Below are positions 8,757-17,834 of a DNA stretch of 64,000 nt, piece by piece. Source of the stretch: Bifidobacterium simiiventris (GTDB lineage: Bacteria; Actinomycetota; Actinomycetes; Actinomycetales; Bifidobacteriaceae); assembly GCF_019331715.1 (NCBI RefSeq), contig NZ_JAHBBG010000012.1, forward strand, positions 25,570 through 89,569, written 5' to 3'. Position numbers and translations under genes: made by a program. A model generated the notes under the pieces. The model saw only the letters and a program-made list of their open reading frames with translations. It was not told where the DNA came from and did no database searches. Every line of letters starts with the position of its first letter. Position 1 is the stretch's first letter.

Positions 8757-8830
8757 GATTCCTCCTTGATACGTGTGTATCGTTGCCGCTTCCATCCTAA
8801 TCGCCGTCGCGGCGGCGGAACAGCCGTGCG

Positions 8831-10891
8831 TCAGCCGAGGATGACGAAGGACTGCGGAGGCAGCGTGAGCGTGGCGCCGTCGACCGCGGGTTCGCCGATG
8901 GCGAGGCGGACGGCGGGGGACTGCGCGGCGAATTCGGTCGGGAGCGTGACCGTTTCGGTCTCACGACCGGGATTCATGGCGATGAGGAGGGGAAGACTGC
9001 CTGACTCGTTGCGCTCGCCCGAAGAGTCGACCGGAGTGCGCAGATAGGCGAAGACACGGCCGGATTCAGGTGCAGCGACCGGTTCGAACGCCGCGTTGGA
9101 CCTCAGCGCGGGGGAGTCGGCGCGCAATGCCAGCAGCGACGTGATCCAGTGGTACAGCGAGTCGGCGCGTGCGGATTCCGATGCGACCGTAGGAACGGTC
9201 ACAGGCGAGACGGCGCCGGTTGCGTCATGGGCCGTATCACCCGCCGGTTCGACCGGCAGATACAGCGCATCGGCGGGCGCGGCGGAGAAGCCAAGATTCG
9301 GCAGATCGCCGTCCCACTGCATCGGCGTTCGGCTGCCGGTGCGCGTGTAGCCGCCTTCCTTCGTGGGCAGGTCGCGGTATCGCATGCCGATCTCGTCGCC
9401 GTAATACACGAACGGGCAGCCGGGCATCGTCAGCAGCATGCCGAAGGCGATCTTGCGCTCGCGTTCGGTCAGTCGCGGCGCGAACCGTCGCGTGTCGTGG
9501 TTGCAGGAGATCAGATCGAAGAGGCCGCCCGCGCGCTCGCAGTCGCGCAACTGCGGCAGGTACTGGTCGAGGAACGGCTTGATCGACGCGCCGGAATCCG
9601 CGTTGAAGTAGCTCAGATCGCCGTCGTGGTCGAACGGGGTGTCGGTGTTGCGCAGGAGCATGTTGTAGCCGTTCGGCTTGCCGTCCCAGCGCCAGTCGAG
9701 GTAGAAGTCCATGTCGAAGCCGGCCTGCATGGACTCGTAGGGGCGGCCCCATTCGGAGACGAACGCGGCGGCCGGGAACTCGGGGCGGATCTTCGAGAAC
9801 ATGTACTGCCAGGTACGGATGGTGGCCGGCTTGCCTTCGTCGTCGTGCTTGACGAGGCTATCGGCCATGTCGACGCGGAAGCCGTCTGCGCCGCGCGACA
9901 GCCAGAAGCGCATGACGTCGACCATCGCGTCGCAGGTGGCGAGGGCTTCGGGGCCGAGTGCGGCGTGCTGCCAGGATTGGCGCGGGTGCGCGAAGCCGTA
10001 GTTGAGTGCGGGCTGGCATTTGAAGAAGTTGATGATATAGGTGCCGTCGCGTGGGGTTTCGCCGCCGATGAAGGGCAGGCCGTCGCCGCCGGCGATCCAC
10101 GAGTCGGTCCAGATATAGCGGGAGGCGAGGGTGGGGTTGTGATCAGTGATTGTTCCCGTATTGTCATCTCGATCGGAGCCGGCTCCCATGTTGTCATCTC
10201 GACCGGAGCGTAGCGGAGTGGAGAGATCTTTGGCGGGGACTGCCTCGGTAAGATTTCTCGACTCCGCTTCGCTTCGCTCGAAATGACATTTAGTGGGAGT
10301 GCCTTCGTTCTGCTCGCAATGACAATCAGAGGAAGGGGCGGCGGAGGGAATGATCTCGCCGCGATTGGTCGTGTTGGGTTGGGAGGAGGCGTGGAACCAG
10401 GGGTGTTCTTCGCTGGTGTGGCCGGGGACGAGGTCGAGCAGGACTCGGATGCCGCGTTCGTGGGCGGCGGCGAACAGGGCGACCAGATCGTCGTTGGTGC
10501 CGTAGCGTGGGGCGACGCGCGTGTAGTCGCGTACGTCGTAGCCGGCGTCCTTGAAGGGGGAGTCGAAGAGCGGGTTCAGCCACAGTGCGTTGCAGCCGAG
10601 ATTGCGAACGTAGTCAAGATGATCGATGATGCCGTGGATGTCGCCGATGCCGTCGCCGTTCGAGTCGGCGAACGACTGAGGATAGATCTCGTAGAAGACG
10701 GCGGTGTCGAGCCACGTGCGGTCGGGGGTGGAGGGGGTGTTCATAGTGTCATCTCGACCGGAGCGCAGCGGAGTGGAGAGATCTGTGGAGGGGACTGCGT
10801 TGGTAAGATTTCTCGGCTCCGCTTCGCTTCGCTCGAAATGACAAGCGGGGGAGGGGGTGTGGGGGGCTTCGGCGTGTTGCGTTTGGGTCAT
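8831..10891 (-). CDS. GH13 alpha-glucosidase with two in-frame repeat-element insertions
   Basis: A 686-residue cytoplasmic alpha-glucosidase/oligo-glucosidase-type GH13 enzyme, probably hydrolysing imported malto- or isomalto-oligosaccharides. Conserved regions: DLVPGHTS (I), GFRVDMADSL (II, nucleophile Asp), FVSEWGRP (III, acid/base Glu) and ISCNHDTRR (IV). The start ATG at 10891 has AAAGGA nine bases upstream; MNTPSTPDRTW at 10744 is an alternative. Two copies of a palindromic repeat are translated in frame, giving CHFERSEAEPRNL near residues 13-25 and CHFERSEAESRNL near residue 200, in the loop after region I. It is divergent from malE with LacI-type palindromes between. Exact linkage specificity is not readable. 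Confidence 0.88.
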   Translation of the reverse strand: MTQTQHAEAPHTPSPACHFERSEAEPRNLTNAVPSTDLSTPLRSGRDDTMNTPSTPDRTWLDTAVFYEIYPQSFADSNGDGIGDIHGIIDHLDYVRNLGCNALWLNPLFDSPFKDAGYDVRDYTRVAPRYGTNDDLVALFAAAHERGIRVLLDLVPGHTSEEHPWFHASSQPNTTNRGEIIPSAAPSSDCHCEQNEGTPTKCHFERSEAESRNLTEAVPAKDLSTPLRSGRDDNMGAGSDRDDNTGTITDHNPTLASRYIWTDSWIAGGDGLPFIGGETPRDGTYIINFFKCQPALNYGFAHPRQSWQHAALGPEALATCDAMVDVMRFWLSRGADGFRVDMADSLVKHDDEGKPATIRTWQYMFSKIRPEFPAAAFVSEWGRPYESMQAGFDMDFYLDWRWDGKPNGYNMLLRNTDTPFDHDGDLSYFNADSGASIKPFLDQYLPQLRDCERAGGLFDLISCNHDTRRFAPRLTERERKIAFGMLLTMPGCPFVYYGDEIGMRYRDLPTKEGGYTRTGSRTPMQWDGDLPNLGFSAAPADALYLPVEPAGDTAHDATGAVSPVTVPTVASESARADSLYHWITSLLALRADSPALRSNAAFEPVAAPESGRVFAYLRTPVDSSGERNESGSLPLLIAMNPGRETETVTLPTEFAAQSPAVRLAIGEPAVDGATLTLPPQSFVILG
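10193..10287. repeat. Palindromic element copy E2, inside alpha-glucosidase
   Basis: A 95-bp imperfect inverted repeat: GTCATCTCGACCGGAGCG on the left and CGCTTCGCTCGAAATGAC on the right. It is about 93% identical to copy E1 at 10748-10842. A partial extra left end lies at 10162-10180 and a partial right end at 10309-10324, suggesting nested or repeated insertion. It is translated on the minus strand as part of the GH13 enzyme. Confidence 0.85.
10748..10842. repeat. Palindromic element copy E1, near alpha-glucosidase N-terminus
   Basis: A 95-bp imperfect inverted repeat with the same ends and length as E2. The 11-bp sequence GGAGGGGGTGT occurs on both sides (10730-10740 and 10850-10860), looking like a target-site duplication. 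The interval 10741-10860 is 120 bp, exactly 40 codons, so the reading frame is preserved. Confidence 0.88.
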
Positions 10892-11157
10892 GACTGCAAT
10901 CCTTTGCAATTCTTGCGGTTTAGCGTTATCAATGACATCGTTTGTCGTAAATAATTTTGCCACGAATTGCCAACGTTTGCAAAACCGTGCTATAGTAATA
11001 ACCACTGATGCACTGCAAGGGAGTTGCACGAGGAACGCATTAGCCGTGAGAATCACGCCGATGTGAACGTATGCAATACCTAGCTCTGCAAAAGGGCTGC
11101 AACGTATGCAGTGCATAAGAGAAAACGCAACGATGTAAGTAAAGGAAAGGAAGATCG
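10892..11157 (+). promoter_or_regulatory. Divergent agl / malE control region with LacI-type operators
   Basis: TTGCCAACGTTTGCAA (10967-10982) is a near-perfect palindrome of the LacI/CcpA type. It overlaps a candidate -35 TTGCCA (10967-10972), which is 18 nt from a -10 TATAGT (10991-10996). Further half-palindromes are TGAACGTATGCA (11064-11075) and CTGCAACGTATGCAG (11097-11111). The same word family recurs upstream of the amylopullulanase. The likely regulator is the LacI protein encoded at 20026-21045. Confidence 0.7.
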
Positions 11158-12501
11158 ATGAAGATCAATTGGAAGAAGGCTATCGGCCTTACTGCTGCCG
11201 CCTCCATGCTGCTGCCGCTCGCCGCGTGCGGCGGCGAGACCGCCAACAACGCCGGCGGCGAGAACAAGACCTCCGGCACCACCGAGGTCACCCTGAGCGT
11301 CTGGGCCCCGCAGGAAGACCAGGCCAAGGGCAAGGACGGTTCCGAGTCCTGGCTGGCCCAGGTCGAGAAGAAGTTCGAAGAGGCCCACCCGGACTACAAG
11401 ATCACGTGGAAGAACGACGTCGTCTCCGAAGCCGACGCGTCCAAGACCGTGATCGGCGATCCGGCCGCCGCCGCCGACGTCTACATGTTCGCGAACGATC
11501 AGCTGGGCACGCTGGTCAAGGCCGGCGCCATCGGCGAGCTGGGCGAGAACGAGGCCAAGCAGGTCAAGGAGCAGAACTCCCAGGTCCTCGTCTATTCCGT
11601 GACCGGCACCGACGGCAAGCTCTACGGCGTGCCGTACACCGCCAACACCTGGTTCATGTACTACGACTCCTCCGTCTTCTCCGCGGACGACGTCAAGAAC
11701 TGGGACACCATGCTTTCCAAGGCCGCCGTCTCCTTCCCGATGACCAACGGTTGGAACATGGCCTCGTGGTTCACCAAGTCCGCCGACCTGACCTTCTTCG
11801 GCGACAACTCCAACCCGACCGACGCCTCCAAGGGCGTCTCCGTCGACGTCGACAAGCTCACCGCAACGACCAAGTACCTCGTCAACATGGCCAACAACGC
11901 CAACTTCATCAACGATGACGACACCTCCGGCATGGACAACCTGAAGGCCGGCAAGGTCCACGCCTACTTCTCCGGCACGTGGAACGCCTCCGCCGTCAAG
12001 GACATCCTCGCCCCCGACAAGGATGAGGACGGCAAGGCCGACTTCGACCACTACGCCGCCGCGCAGCTGCCGAAGTTCACCGTGGACGGCCAGGAGTACC
12101 AGATGGACGCCTTCGCCGGTTCCAAGGCCGTCGCCTACAACCCGAACGCCAAGAACACCAAGGTCGCTTCCCAGTTCGCCGCCTTCCTCGGCTCCGCCGA
12201 CGCCCAGAAGCTCCACTGGGATCTGCGCGGCGTGGTGCCGTCCGACAACTCCCTCGCCGACTACGAGGGCAACGGCTCCGACTTCGGCTCCATCGCCAAG
12301 GACCCGGCCGCCCAGGCCCAGATCAACACCATCGCCAACACCTCCATCCTGCAGCCGTCCATCGCGGCCATGAATGAGTGGTGGGACCCGGCCAAGGCCT
12401 ACGGCGCTTCCATCGTGAACAAGGAAACCACCGTCGACAACGCCGCCCAGAAGGCCGCCGACTTCGCCAAGCTGCTTGCCGCGATGACGAAGACCGAATG
12501 A
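11158..12501 (+). CDS. Maltose/maltodextrin ABC transporter substrate-binding lipoprotein
   Basis: A 447-residue extracellular solute-binding protein (family 1, MalE type). The N-terminus is a lipoprotein signal with lipobox LPLAAC and lipidated Cys24, followed by a Gly/Asn-rich linker. Typical features are VTLSVWAP at the mature start, KLYGVPYTANTWFMYYD in the hinge region and AFAGSKAVAYNPNAKN. It captures oligosaccharides outside the membrane and hands them to the permeases encoded next. The start follows AAAGGAAAGGAAG. Maltodextrin is inferred from the neighbouring GH13 enzymes and amylopullulanase. No ABC ATPase is encoded in the cluster; a shared MsmK-type ATPase elsewhere is likely. Confidence 0.9.
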   Translation: MKINWKKAIGLTAAASMLLPLAACGGETANNAGGENKTSGTTEVTLSVWAPQEDQAKGKDGSESWLAQVEKKFEEAHPDYKITWKNDVVSEADASKTVIGDPAAAADVYMFANDQLGTLVKAGAIGELGENEAKQVKEQNSQVLVYSVTGTDGKLYGVPYTANTWFMYYDSSVFSADDVKNWDTMLSKAAVSFPMTNGWNMASWFTKSADLTFFGDNSNPTDASKGVSVDVDKLTATTKYLVNMANNANFINDDDTSGMDNLKAGKVHAYFSGTWNASAVKDILAPDKDEDGKADFDHYAAAQLPKFTVDGQEYQMDAFAGSKAVAYNPNAKNTKVASQFAAFLGSADAQKLHWDLRGVVPSDNSLADYEGNGSDFGSIAKDPAAQAQINTIANTSILQPSIAAMNEWWDPAKAYGASIVNKETTVDNAAQKAADFAKLLAAMTKTE

Positions 12502-12845
12502 TCGTGATCGCCGCCGGTCCCACACGCAACACAGACTCTGGTCCGGCGGCAATCATCCAAACAACACATAACTGAACATCCCCTCCCAGCCGAGGGGAAC
12601 CAACTCTTGAGGGTCCGATAAGGTACGCCACTGCGGAGCGGATGTCACGAAACCGCGCAACCGCTCCGCAGCCTCAACCAACACAGCGGTTTCATCCAAA
12701 ACTTACCTCTCCTCCTTCTCCTCCATTGCCGACAGAGTCCGGGCGCTGAATATGGTTCGGCACCCGGGCTTTATCGGTTCTACGGGGTTATGACGAAGGG
12801 GGATGACGCAAACGTAAACGATACAAGGAGAGGCGGTAGGGTTTC
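12502..12845 (+). terminator. malE-malF intercistronic region with stem-loop
   Basis: The strongest structure is an 11-bp stem, CTGCGGAGCGG at 12631-12641 with its complement at 12661-12671, around a 19-nt loop and without a T-run. A smaller repeat lies near 12582-12598. Such stem-loops between binding-protein and permease genes usually stabilise the upstream mRNA, keeping the binding protein in excess. No gene is seen. Confidence 0.5.
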
Positions 12846-14255
12846 ATGACAACGGCAACCCTTTCCCCGCGGGAGATGAAGCGGCGCAAGCGAATGGGCG
12901 CCGACTACGTGGCTCCTTCGCCGTATTCGGTGAAGGCCGCGCTGACCCAGGGCGACGTGCTGACCAAGCTGTCGGCGGTCGTGTTCGGTCTGGGCAACCT
13001 CGCGCACAAGCAAATCGTCAAGGGCCTGCTCCTGCTGGCCGGCGAGATCGCGTTCATCGCGTTCATGGTCACCAGTGGCGCGGGCTATCTCAGCAAGCTG
13101 CCGAGCCTGGGCACGCAGAAGCAGGGCAAGGTGCTCGTCGACGGCTACTGGGAGTACACCGCCGGCGACAACTCGGTCATCATCCTGCTGTACGGCGTGT
13201 GCTCGATCGTCGCGATCATCGCGTTCGTCTACCTGTGGACGCTCTCGCTGCGCTGCGCGTACAAGGCCGAATGCCTCGCCAAGGCCAACGACGGCAAGGT
13301 GCCGTCCTTGATGGACGACATCGCCACCCTCAAGGACGCCAAGGCGCACGAACTGCTTATGTTCCTGCCGACGCTCGGCATCCTCATCTTCACCGTGCTG
13401 CCGCTGATCTTCATGATCTCGATGGCGTTCACGAACTACGATCACAGCAACGTCGTCCTGTTCGACTGGGTCGGCCTCGACACGTTCAAGCAGGTGTTCT
13501 CGGGCGGCGCGGGCGCCACCGTCAACGCGCAGCTGTTCGTGCAGGTGCTCGTCTGGACGCTCGTGTGGGCGTTCTTCGCCACCTTCCTCAACTTCTTCTT
13601 CGGCATGTTCTTCGCGATGATCATCAACCGCAAGACCACCCGCTTCAAGGGCTTCTGGCGCGCGGTGTTCTCCATGTCGATCGCCGTACCGCAGTTCGTC
13701 TCGCTGCTGGTCATGCGCACCATGCTGCGCCAGCAGGGCATCATCAACCGCATGCTCGAATCCGCCGGCCTGATCGACGCGCCGCTGCCGTTCCTGACCG
13801 ACGCGACGTGGGCGCGCGTCACCGTCATCGTGATCAACCTGTGGATCGGCATCCCGTACACGATCATGCAGATCACCGGCATCCTGCAGAACATTCCGGC
13901 CGATCTGTACGAGGCCGCGCGCATCGACGGCGCGAACTGGTGGCAGATCTTCGTCAAGATCACCATGCCGTACATCTTCTTCGTCCTCACGCCGTACCTG
14001 ATCACGACGTTCACCGGCAACGTGAACAACTTCAACGTGATCTACCTGCTGACGGCAGGCGACCCGGTGCCGGTCGGCGCGTCCGCCGGCAAGACCGACC
14101 TGCTCATCACCTGGCTGTACAAGCTGACGGTCGACAAGGGCGACTACAACCTCGGTGCCGTGATCGGCATCATGACCTTCATCGTGCTCGCGGTGGTGTC
14201 GCTCATCACCTACCGCAGCTCCGGTTCCTACAAGAATGAGGAGGGATTCCGGTGA
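12846..14255 (+). CDS. Maltose-type ABC transporter permease (MalF-like)
   Basis: A 469-residue inner-membrane permease. A long N-terminal part with extra helices (MalF-like) precedes the transport domain. The EAA loop that contacts the ATPase is YEAARIDGANWWQIFVKI (about residues 354-371). The start at 12846 lies after GGAGAGGCGGTAGGGTTTC. The stop overlaps the GTG start of the next gene by three bases (GTGA), implying coupled translation with the MalG-like partner. It forms the translocation channel for the sugar bound by the 11158-12501 lipoprotein. Confidence 0.9.
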   Translation: MTTATLSPREMKRRKRMGADYVAPSPYSVKAALTQGDVLTKLSAVVFGLGNLAHKQIVKGLLLLAGEIAFIAFMVTSGAGYLSKLPSLGTQKQGKVLVDGYWEYTAGDNSVIILLYGVCSIVAIIAFVYLWTLSLRCAYKAECLAKANDGKVPSLMDDIATLKDAKAHELLMFLPTLGILIFTVLPLIFMISMAFTNYDHSNVVLFDWVGLDTFKQVFSGGAGATVNAQLFVQVLVWTLVWAFFATFLNFFFGMFFAMIINRKTTRFKGFWRAVFSMSIAVPQFVSLLVMRTMLRQQGIINRMLESAGLIDAPLPFLTDATWARVTVIVINLWIGIPYTIMQITGILQNIPADLYEAARIDGANWWQIFVKITMPYIFFVLTPYLITTFTGNVNNFNVIYLLTAGDPVPVGASAGKTDLLITWLYKLTVDKGDYNLGAVIGIMTFIVLAVVSLITYRSSGSYKNEEGFR

Positions 14256-15148
14256 GTAATCACAGCATTCAGAAGGATCAATCGCATAGCCTGCTTCACG
14301 ACGCGCGCAAGCGCCGCATCCTCGGCGACGTGCTGGCCCACCTGTTCCTCGCCGTGATGGCGGTCATCTGGATCATCCCGGTCGTGTGGGTGTTCGCGGA
14401 AAGCTTCAACCAGGACAAGTCGCCGTCGCAGAGCTCCTTCTTCCCGAAGGCGTACACGCTCGACAACTACATCGAACTGTTCACCGACCGCACGGTCATG
14501 AACTTCCCGCGCATGTACATGAACACGCTGATCGTCGCGTGCTTCGTGTGCGTGATCTCGATCTTCTTCGTGCTCTCCGTGGCGTACTGCATGAGCCGTC
14601 TGCGCTTCCGTACGCGCAAGACGTTCATGAACGTGGTGCTGATCCTCGGCATGTTCCCGGGCATCATGGCCGTGACCGCCATCTACTTCATTTTGAAGGC
14701 CATGGGCCTGACCGAGGGCAACACGTCGATCATCGCGCTGATCCTCGTATACTCGGCTGGCACCGGCGCGGGCTTCTACGTGATGAAGGGCTTCATGGAC
14801 ACGATCCCGACCTCGCTCGACGAGGCCGCGATGCTCGACGGCTGCACCCGTCTGCAGGTGTTCTACAAGATCATCATCCCGATCTGCAAGCCCATGATCG
14901 TCTACCAGGCCATCATCGGCTTCCTGACCCCGTGGCTCGACTTCGTGATGGCGAAGGTCATCTGCCGCACGCAGACGAACTACACCGTCTCGCTCGGCCT
15001 GTGGCTGATGCTGCAGAAGGAGTACATCAACAACTGGTTCGCGAAGTTCGCGGCCGGCGCGGTGCTCGTCTCGATCCCGATCGCGATCCTGTTCATCGTG
15101 ATGCAGCGCTTCTACCAGGAGTCGATGTCGGGTTCCGTCAAGGGCTGA
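14252..15148 (+). CDS. Maltose-type ABC transporter permease (MalG-like)
   Basis: A 298-residue permease with six predicted helices. It starts with GTG at 14252, overlapping the malF stop, with GAGGAGGG just upstream. The EAA loop is LDEAAMLDGCTRLQVFYKI (about residues 188-206), and the family-typical AESFNQDKSPSQSSFFPKAYTLDNY follows TM1. It pairs with the MalF-like subunit. A palindrome of 11-nt arms lies seven bases after the stop (15155-15179). Confidence 0.92.
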   Translation: MSNHSIQKDQSHSLLHDARKRRILGDVLAHLFLAVMAVIWIIPVVWVFAESFNQDKSPSQSSFFPKAYTLDNYIELFTDRTVMNFPRMYMNTLIVACFVCVISIFFVLSVAYCMSRLRFRTRKTFMNVVLILGMFPGIMAVTAIYFILKAMGLTEGNTSIIALILVYSAGTGAGFYVMKGFMDTIPTSLDEAAMLDGCTRLQVFYKIIIPICKPMIVYQAIIGFLTPWLDFVMAKVICRTQTNYTVSLGLWLMLQKEYINNWFAKFAAGAVLVSIPIAILFIVMQRFYQESMSGSVKG

Positions 15149-15154
15149 GCCGTG

Positions 15155-15179
15155 ACGGACAGTCCAGTGGACTGTCCGT
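15155..15179 (+). terminator. Palindrome after malG
   Basis: ACGGACAGTCC and its complement around the 3-nt loop AGT. It sits seven bases after the permease stop and probably ends or processes the malEFG transcript; no T-run follows. Confidence 0.55.
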
Positions 15180-15307
15180 AGGCTCAGCCTGAGCGAGCCG
15201 ATAGGCGAGCGAGGGCAGCATTGAGTCCGAGCGTAGCGAGGTCCGCTGTTGCAGCGCCGCAGGCGACGCGTAAAGAAGCCTCAGCCCGAGCCGAGTCCTC
15301 CAAGATT

Positions 15308-15461
15308 GTCATTTCGAGCGAGGCGTAGCCGAGTCGAGAAATCTTACGAAACCGTTGTGCTGTGGAAGATTTCTCCGCTCGCTGCGCTCGGTCGAAATGA
15401 CAGGGGAGCGTGTCGGCTTGGTCGAAATGACAGGGGGCGCGCTCGTCCAGTCGAAATGACG
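15308..15461. repeat. Palindromic element copy E3 with extra right ends
   Basis: The core 15308-15401 (94 bp) starts GTCATTTCGAGCGAGGCG and ends CGGTCGAAATGAC. It is followed by two further partial right ends containing TCGAAATGAC (15415-15433 and 15440-15461). Here the element is intergenic, downstream of malG. The remaining sequence up to the pullulanase start shows only a short GGCTCCC stem near 15618-15640. Confidence 0.8.
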
Positions 15462-15703
15462 GGGTGATGCGCTATTCGTCCGACCGCGCCGGCAAACGCC
15501 GACGACCCACTAGCAATCCCAAGGCTCCTCTCTCCGTGGGGAGCTGCTGAGCGACAATAGCCGGAAGTAAAAGTAGAGTTCACACGCATAGCCGCTTTCG
15601 GTTGCGTCTCGCTCGGCGGCTCCCTCCGGGGAGGGGAGCCTTGTCATGTCTTGGCGCATATCATCGGCGCACATATCCGCATACCTTACGAAAGGAAACC
15701 ACG

Positions 15704-17821
15704 ATGGAGCAGCTTGTTGACGCCCCGGCCGTGGCCGCAGGCACGCCCGCCGAGCAGGCGCAGCCGTGCCCGGACTACCCGGTTTACACTGGCGACGACC
15801 TCGGTGCGTTCCCGGATGCTTCCGGCACCACGTTCCGCGTCTGGGCGCCGAGCGCCAGCGGTGTCACGCTGCGCCTGTTCACCAGTGGTTCCGCGGTCGA
15901 GGACGCTGCGAACGCCATCACCGATCATGACGGTGTCCACGCGCCCGGCCGCACTCCCGACCGTGCCGTTGCCAACGATGGCATGACCGCGGCCGACGAA
16001 ACCGGTCCGATCGCATCCGTCGATCCGACCGAAACGCACGAACTGACCCCGGGCGCGAACGACACATGGCTCGTGCGCTGCGACGGCGTCGGCCACGGCA
16101 CCTACTACGACTATCTCGTCCGCTTCGCCGACGGCACGATCAACCGCACCGCCGACCCGTGGGCGCGCGCGGCCGGCGTGAACGGCCGTCGCAGCATGGT
16201 CGTCGACCTTGCCCAAACCAATCCGGACGGCTGGGAACGCGACGCCCGTCCGCACACCCCCGCCAGCGATCTGGTCATCTGGGAAACACACATCGGCGAC
16301 TTCAGCAACGATCCGCACAGCGGCATCCCCGCCGACCATCGCGGCACCTATCTCGCGTTCACTGACAACGACAGCAGCGTTGACAACGCTGGCAAGTTCC
16401 CGACCTGTGTCGCGTATCTCAAACGGCTCGGCATCACCGCGGTCCAGCTCATGCCGTTCTACGACTACGGTTCGATCGACGAATCACTGCCGCGCACCGA
16501 CCCGAAGCACGGCTTCAACTGGGGCTACGACCCGCTCAACTACAACGTGCCGGAAGGCTCGTACAGCACCGACCCGTTCCACGGCGAGGTTCGCATCCGC
16601 GAATGCAAGCAGATGATCCAGGCGCTGCACGCGGCCGGCATCAAGGTCATCATGGACGTGGTCTACAACCACATGTTCTCGACCGACAACTGGTTCGAGC
16701 GGATGATCCCCGGCTACGCGCTGCGCCGCCGCGCCGACGGCAGCTTCGCGAACGGCTCGGCCTGCTCGAACGACGTGGCCTCCGAGCGCGCGATGATGCG
16801 CAAGTACATCGTCGATTCGGCCGTGTACTGGGCGAGCGAATACCATATCGATGGCTTCCGCTTCGACCTGATGGGCCTGATCGACGTGGACACGATGAAT
16901 GCGGTGCGCGCGGCGCTCGATGCGCTGCCGGACGGCGCGAGCATCCTCATGCACGGCGAACCGTGGGCGGCCGGCCAGACCGCGCTGCCGGCCGGCGTCG
17001 TGCTCGCCGATAAGCGCGGCATGCCGTACCTCGACCCGCGCATCGGCGCGTTCTGCGACTCGACGCGCGACGCGGTGCGCGGCCACATCTTCTACCACTG
17101 GGTGCCCGGTTACCTGACCGGCGCGGCCGCCGACTACGCCGAGGACATCCGCCACGCCGAGAACGGCTGGCGTGGCACCAAGCACGAGACCGCAAGCGTG
17201 GCGCAGGTCATCCAGTACGTGTCCGCGCACGACGACCTGACCTTGTGGGACAAGCTGTGCGCGGTCATGCGCCGCATGCCGAACGAGACCGACTACTCGG
17301 CCGATGACCCGTCGTGCGCGGATCTCATGCGTGCGAACCGGCTGGCCGCGGGCATCGTGTTCTCGGCGGCCGGCGTGCCGTTCCTGCTCGGCGGCGAGGA
17401 GTTCGCGCGCACCAAGCACGGCAACTCCGACTCGTACTGCAGCCCGGCTTCGCTCAACCAGCTTGACTGGCGGCGCGCGGAACGTTTCAGCTCGCTGGTC
17501 GACCATTACGCGGCGCTGATCCGGCTGCGGCGCGGCAATCCCGCGTACTTTGGCGGCGCGCGCATGATCGTGCCGCGCGTTGACGAGACGGTCGTGTTCC
17601 GCGTGGGCGACGACTGTATCGCGATCAACCCGACCGCGAAGACGCAGCTGCAACTGACGGTTGATCTGGAGAAGACCGGCCCGTACGGCGAACTGTCGCC
17701 GATCGCGCCGGACGAATGGTCGTGCGTGTACTGCTCCTCGCCGGACGCGCCGACCGCGGTGGAGAACCGGCGGCTGTCGCTGCCGCCGTACAGCTTCACC
17801 GTCTGGCGGCGCAAGCGTTGA
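15704..17821 (+). CDS. Cytoplasmic type I pullulanase / debranching enzyme (GH13)
   Basis: A 705-residue enzyme without signal peptide, hydrolysing alpha-1,6 branches in imported maltodextrins or glycogen. It has an N-terminal CBM48-like domain (TTFRVWAPSASGVTLRLF, about residue 43) and then the type I pullulanase signature FNWGYDPLNYNVPEGSY. The GH13 regions are DVVYNHMF, GFRFDLMGLID (nucleophile), HGEPWA (acid/base) and VSAHDDLTLWD. The domain order and motifs closely match the C-terminal half of the secreted amylopullulanase at 21469-26934, so the two are likely paralogous. The start at 15704 follows GAAAGGAAACC. An unusual acidic stretch (about residues 70-110) interrupts the CBM48 domain. 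Confidence 0.9.
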   Translation: MEQLVDAPAVAAGTPAEQAQPCPDYPVYTGDDLGAFPDASGTTFRVWAPSASGVTLRLFTSGSAVEDAANAITDHDGVHAPGRTPDRAVANDGMTAADETGPIASVDPTETHELTPGANDTWLVRCDGVGHGTYYDYLVRFADGTINRTADPWARAAGVNGRRSMVVDLAQTNPDGWERDARPHTPASDLVIWETHIGDFSNDPHSGIPADHRGTYLAFTDNDSSVDNAGKFPTCVAYLKRLGITAVQLMPFYDYGSIDESLPRTDPKHGFNWGYDPLNYNVPEGSYSTDPFHGEVRIRECKQMIQALHAAGIKVIMDVVYNHMFSTDNWFERMIPGYALRRRADGSFANGSACSNDVASERAMMRKYIVDSAVYWASEYHIDGFRFDLMGLIDVDTMNAVRAALDALPDGASILMHGEPWAAGQTALPAGVVLADKRGMPYLDPRIGAFCDSTRDAVRGHIFYHWVPGYLTGAAADYAEDIRHAENGWRGTKHETASVAQVIQYVSAHDDLTLWDKLCAVMRRMPNETDYSADDPSCADLMRANRLAAGIVFSAAGVPFLLGGEEFARTKHGNSDSYCSPASLNQLDWRRAERFSSLVDHYAALIRLRRGNPAYFGGARMIVPRVDETVVFRVGDDCIAINPTAKTQLQLTVDLEKTGPYGELSPIAPDEWSCVYCSSPDAPTAVENRRLSLPPYSFTVWRRKR

Positions 17822-17834
17822 AAGGTGTTGGCTT

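Noticed and set aside
10748..10842. CHFERSEAE-type peptide as a protein domain
   Set aside because: The same peptide arises from translating the nucleotide repeat, which also occurs between genes (15308-15401) and in another frame in crcB; it is a repeat-derived insertion, not a conserved domain.
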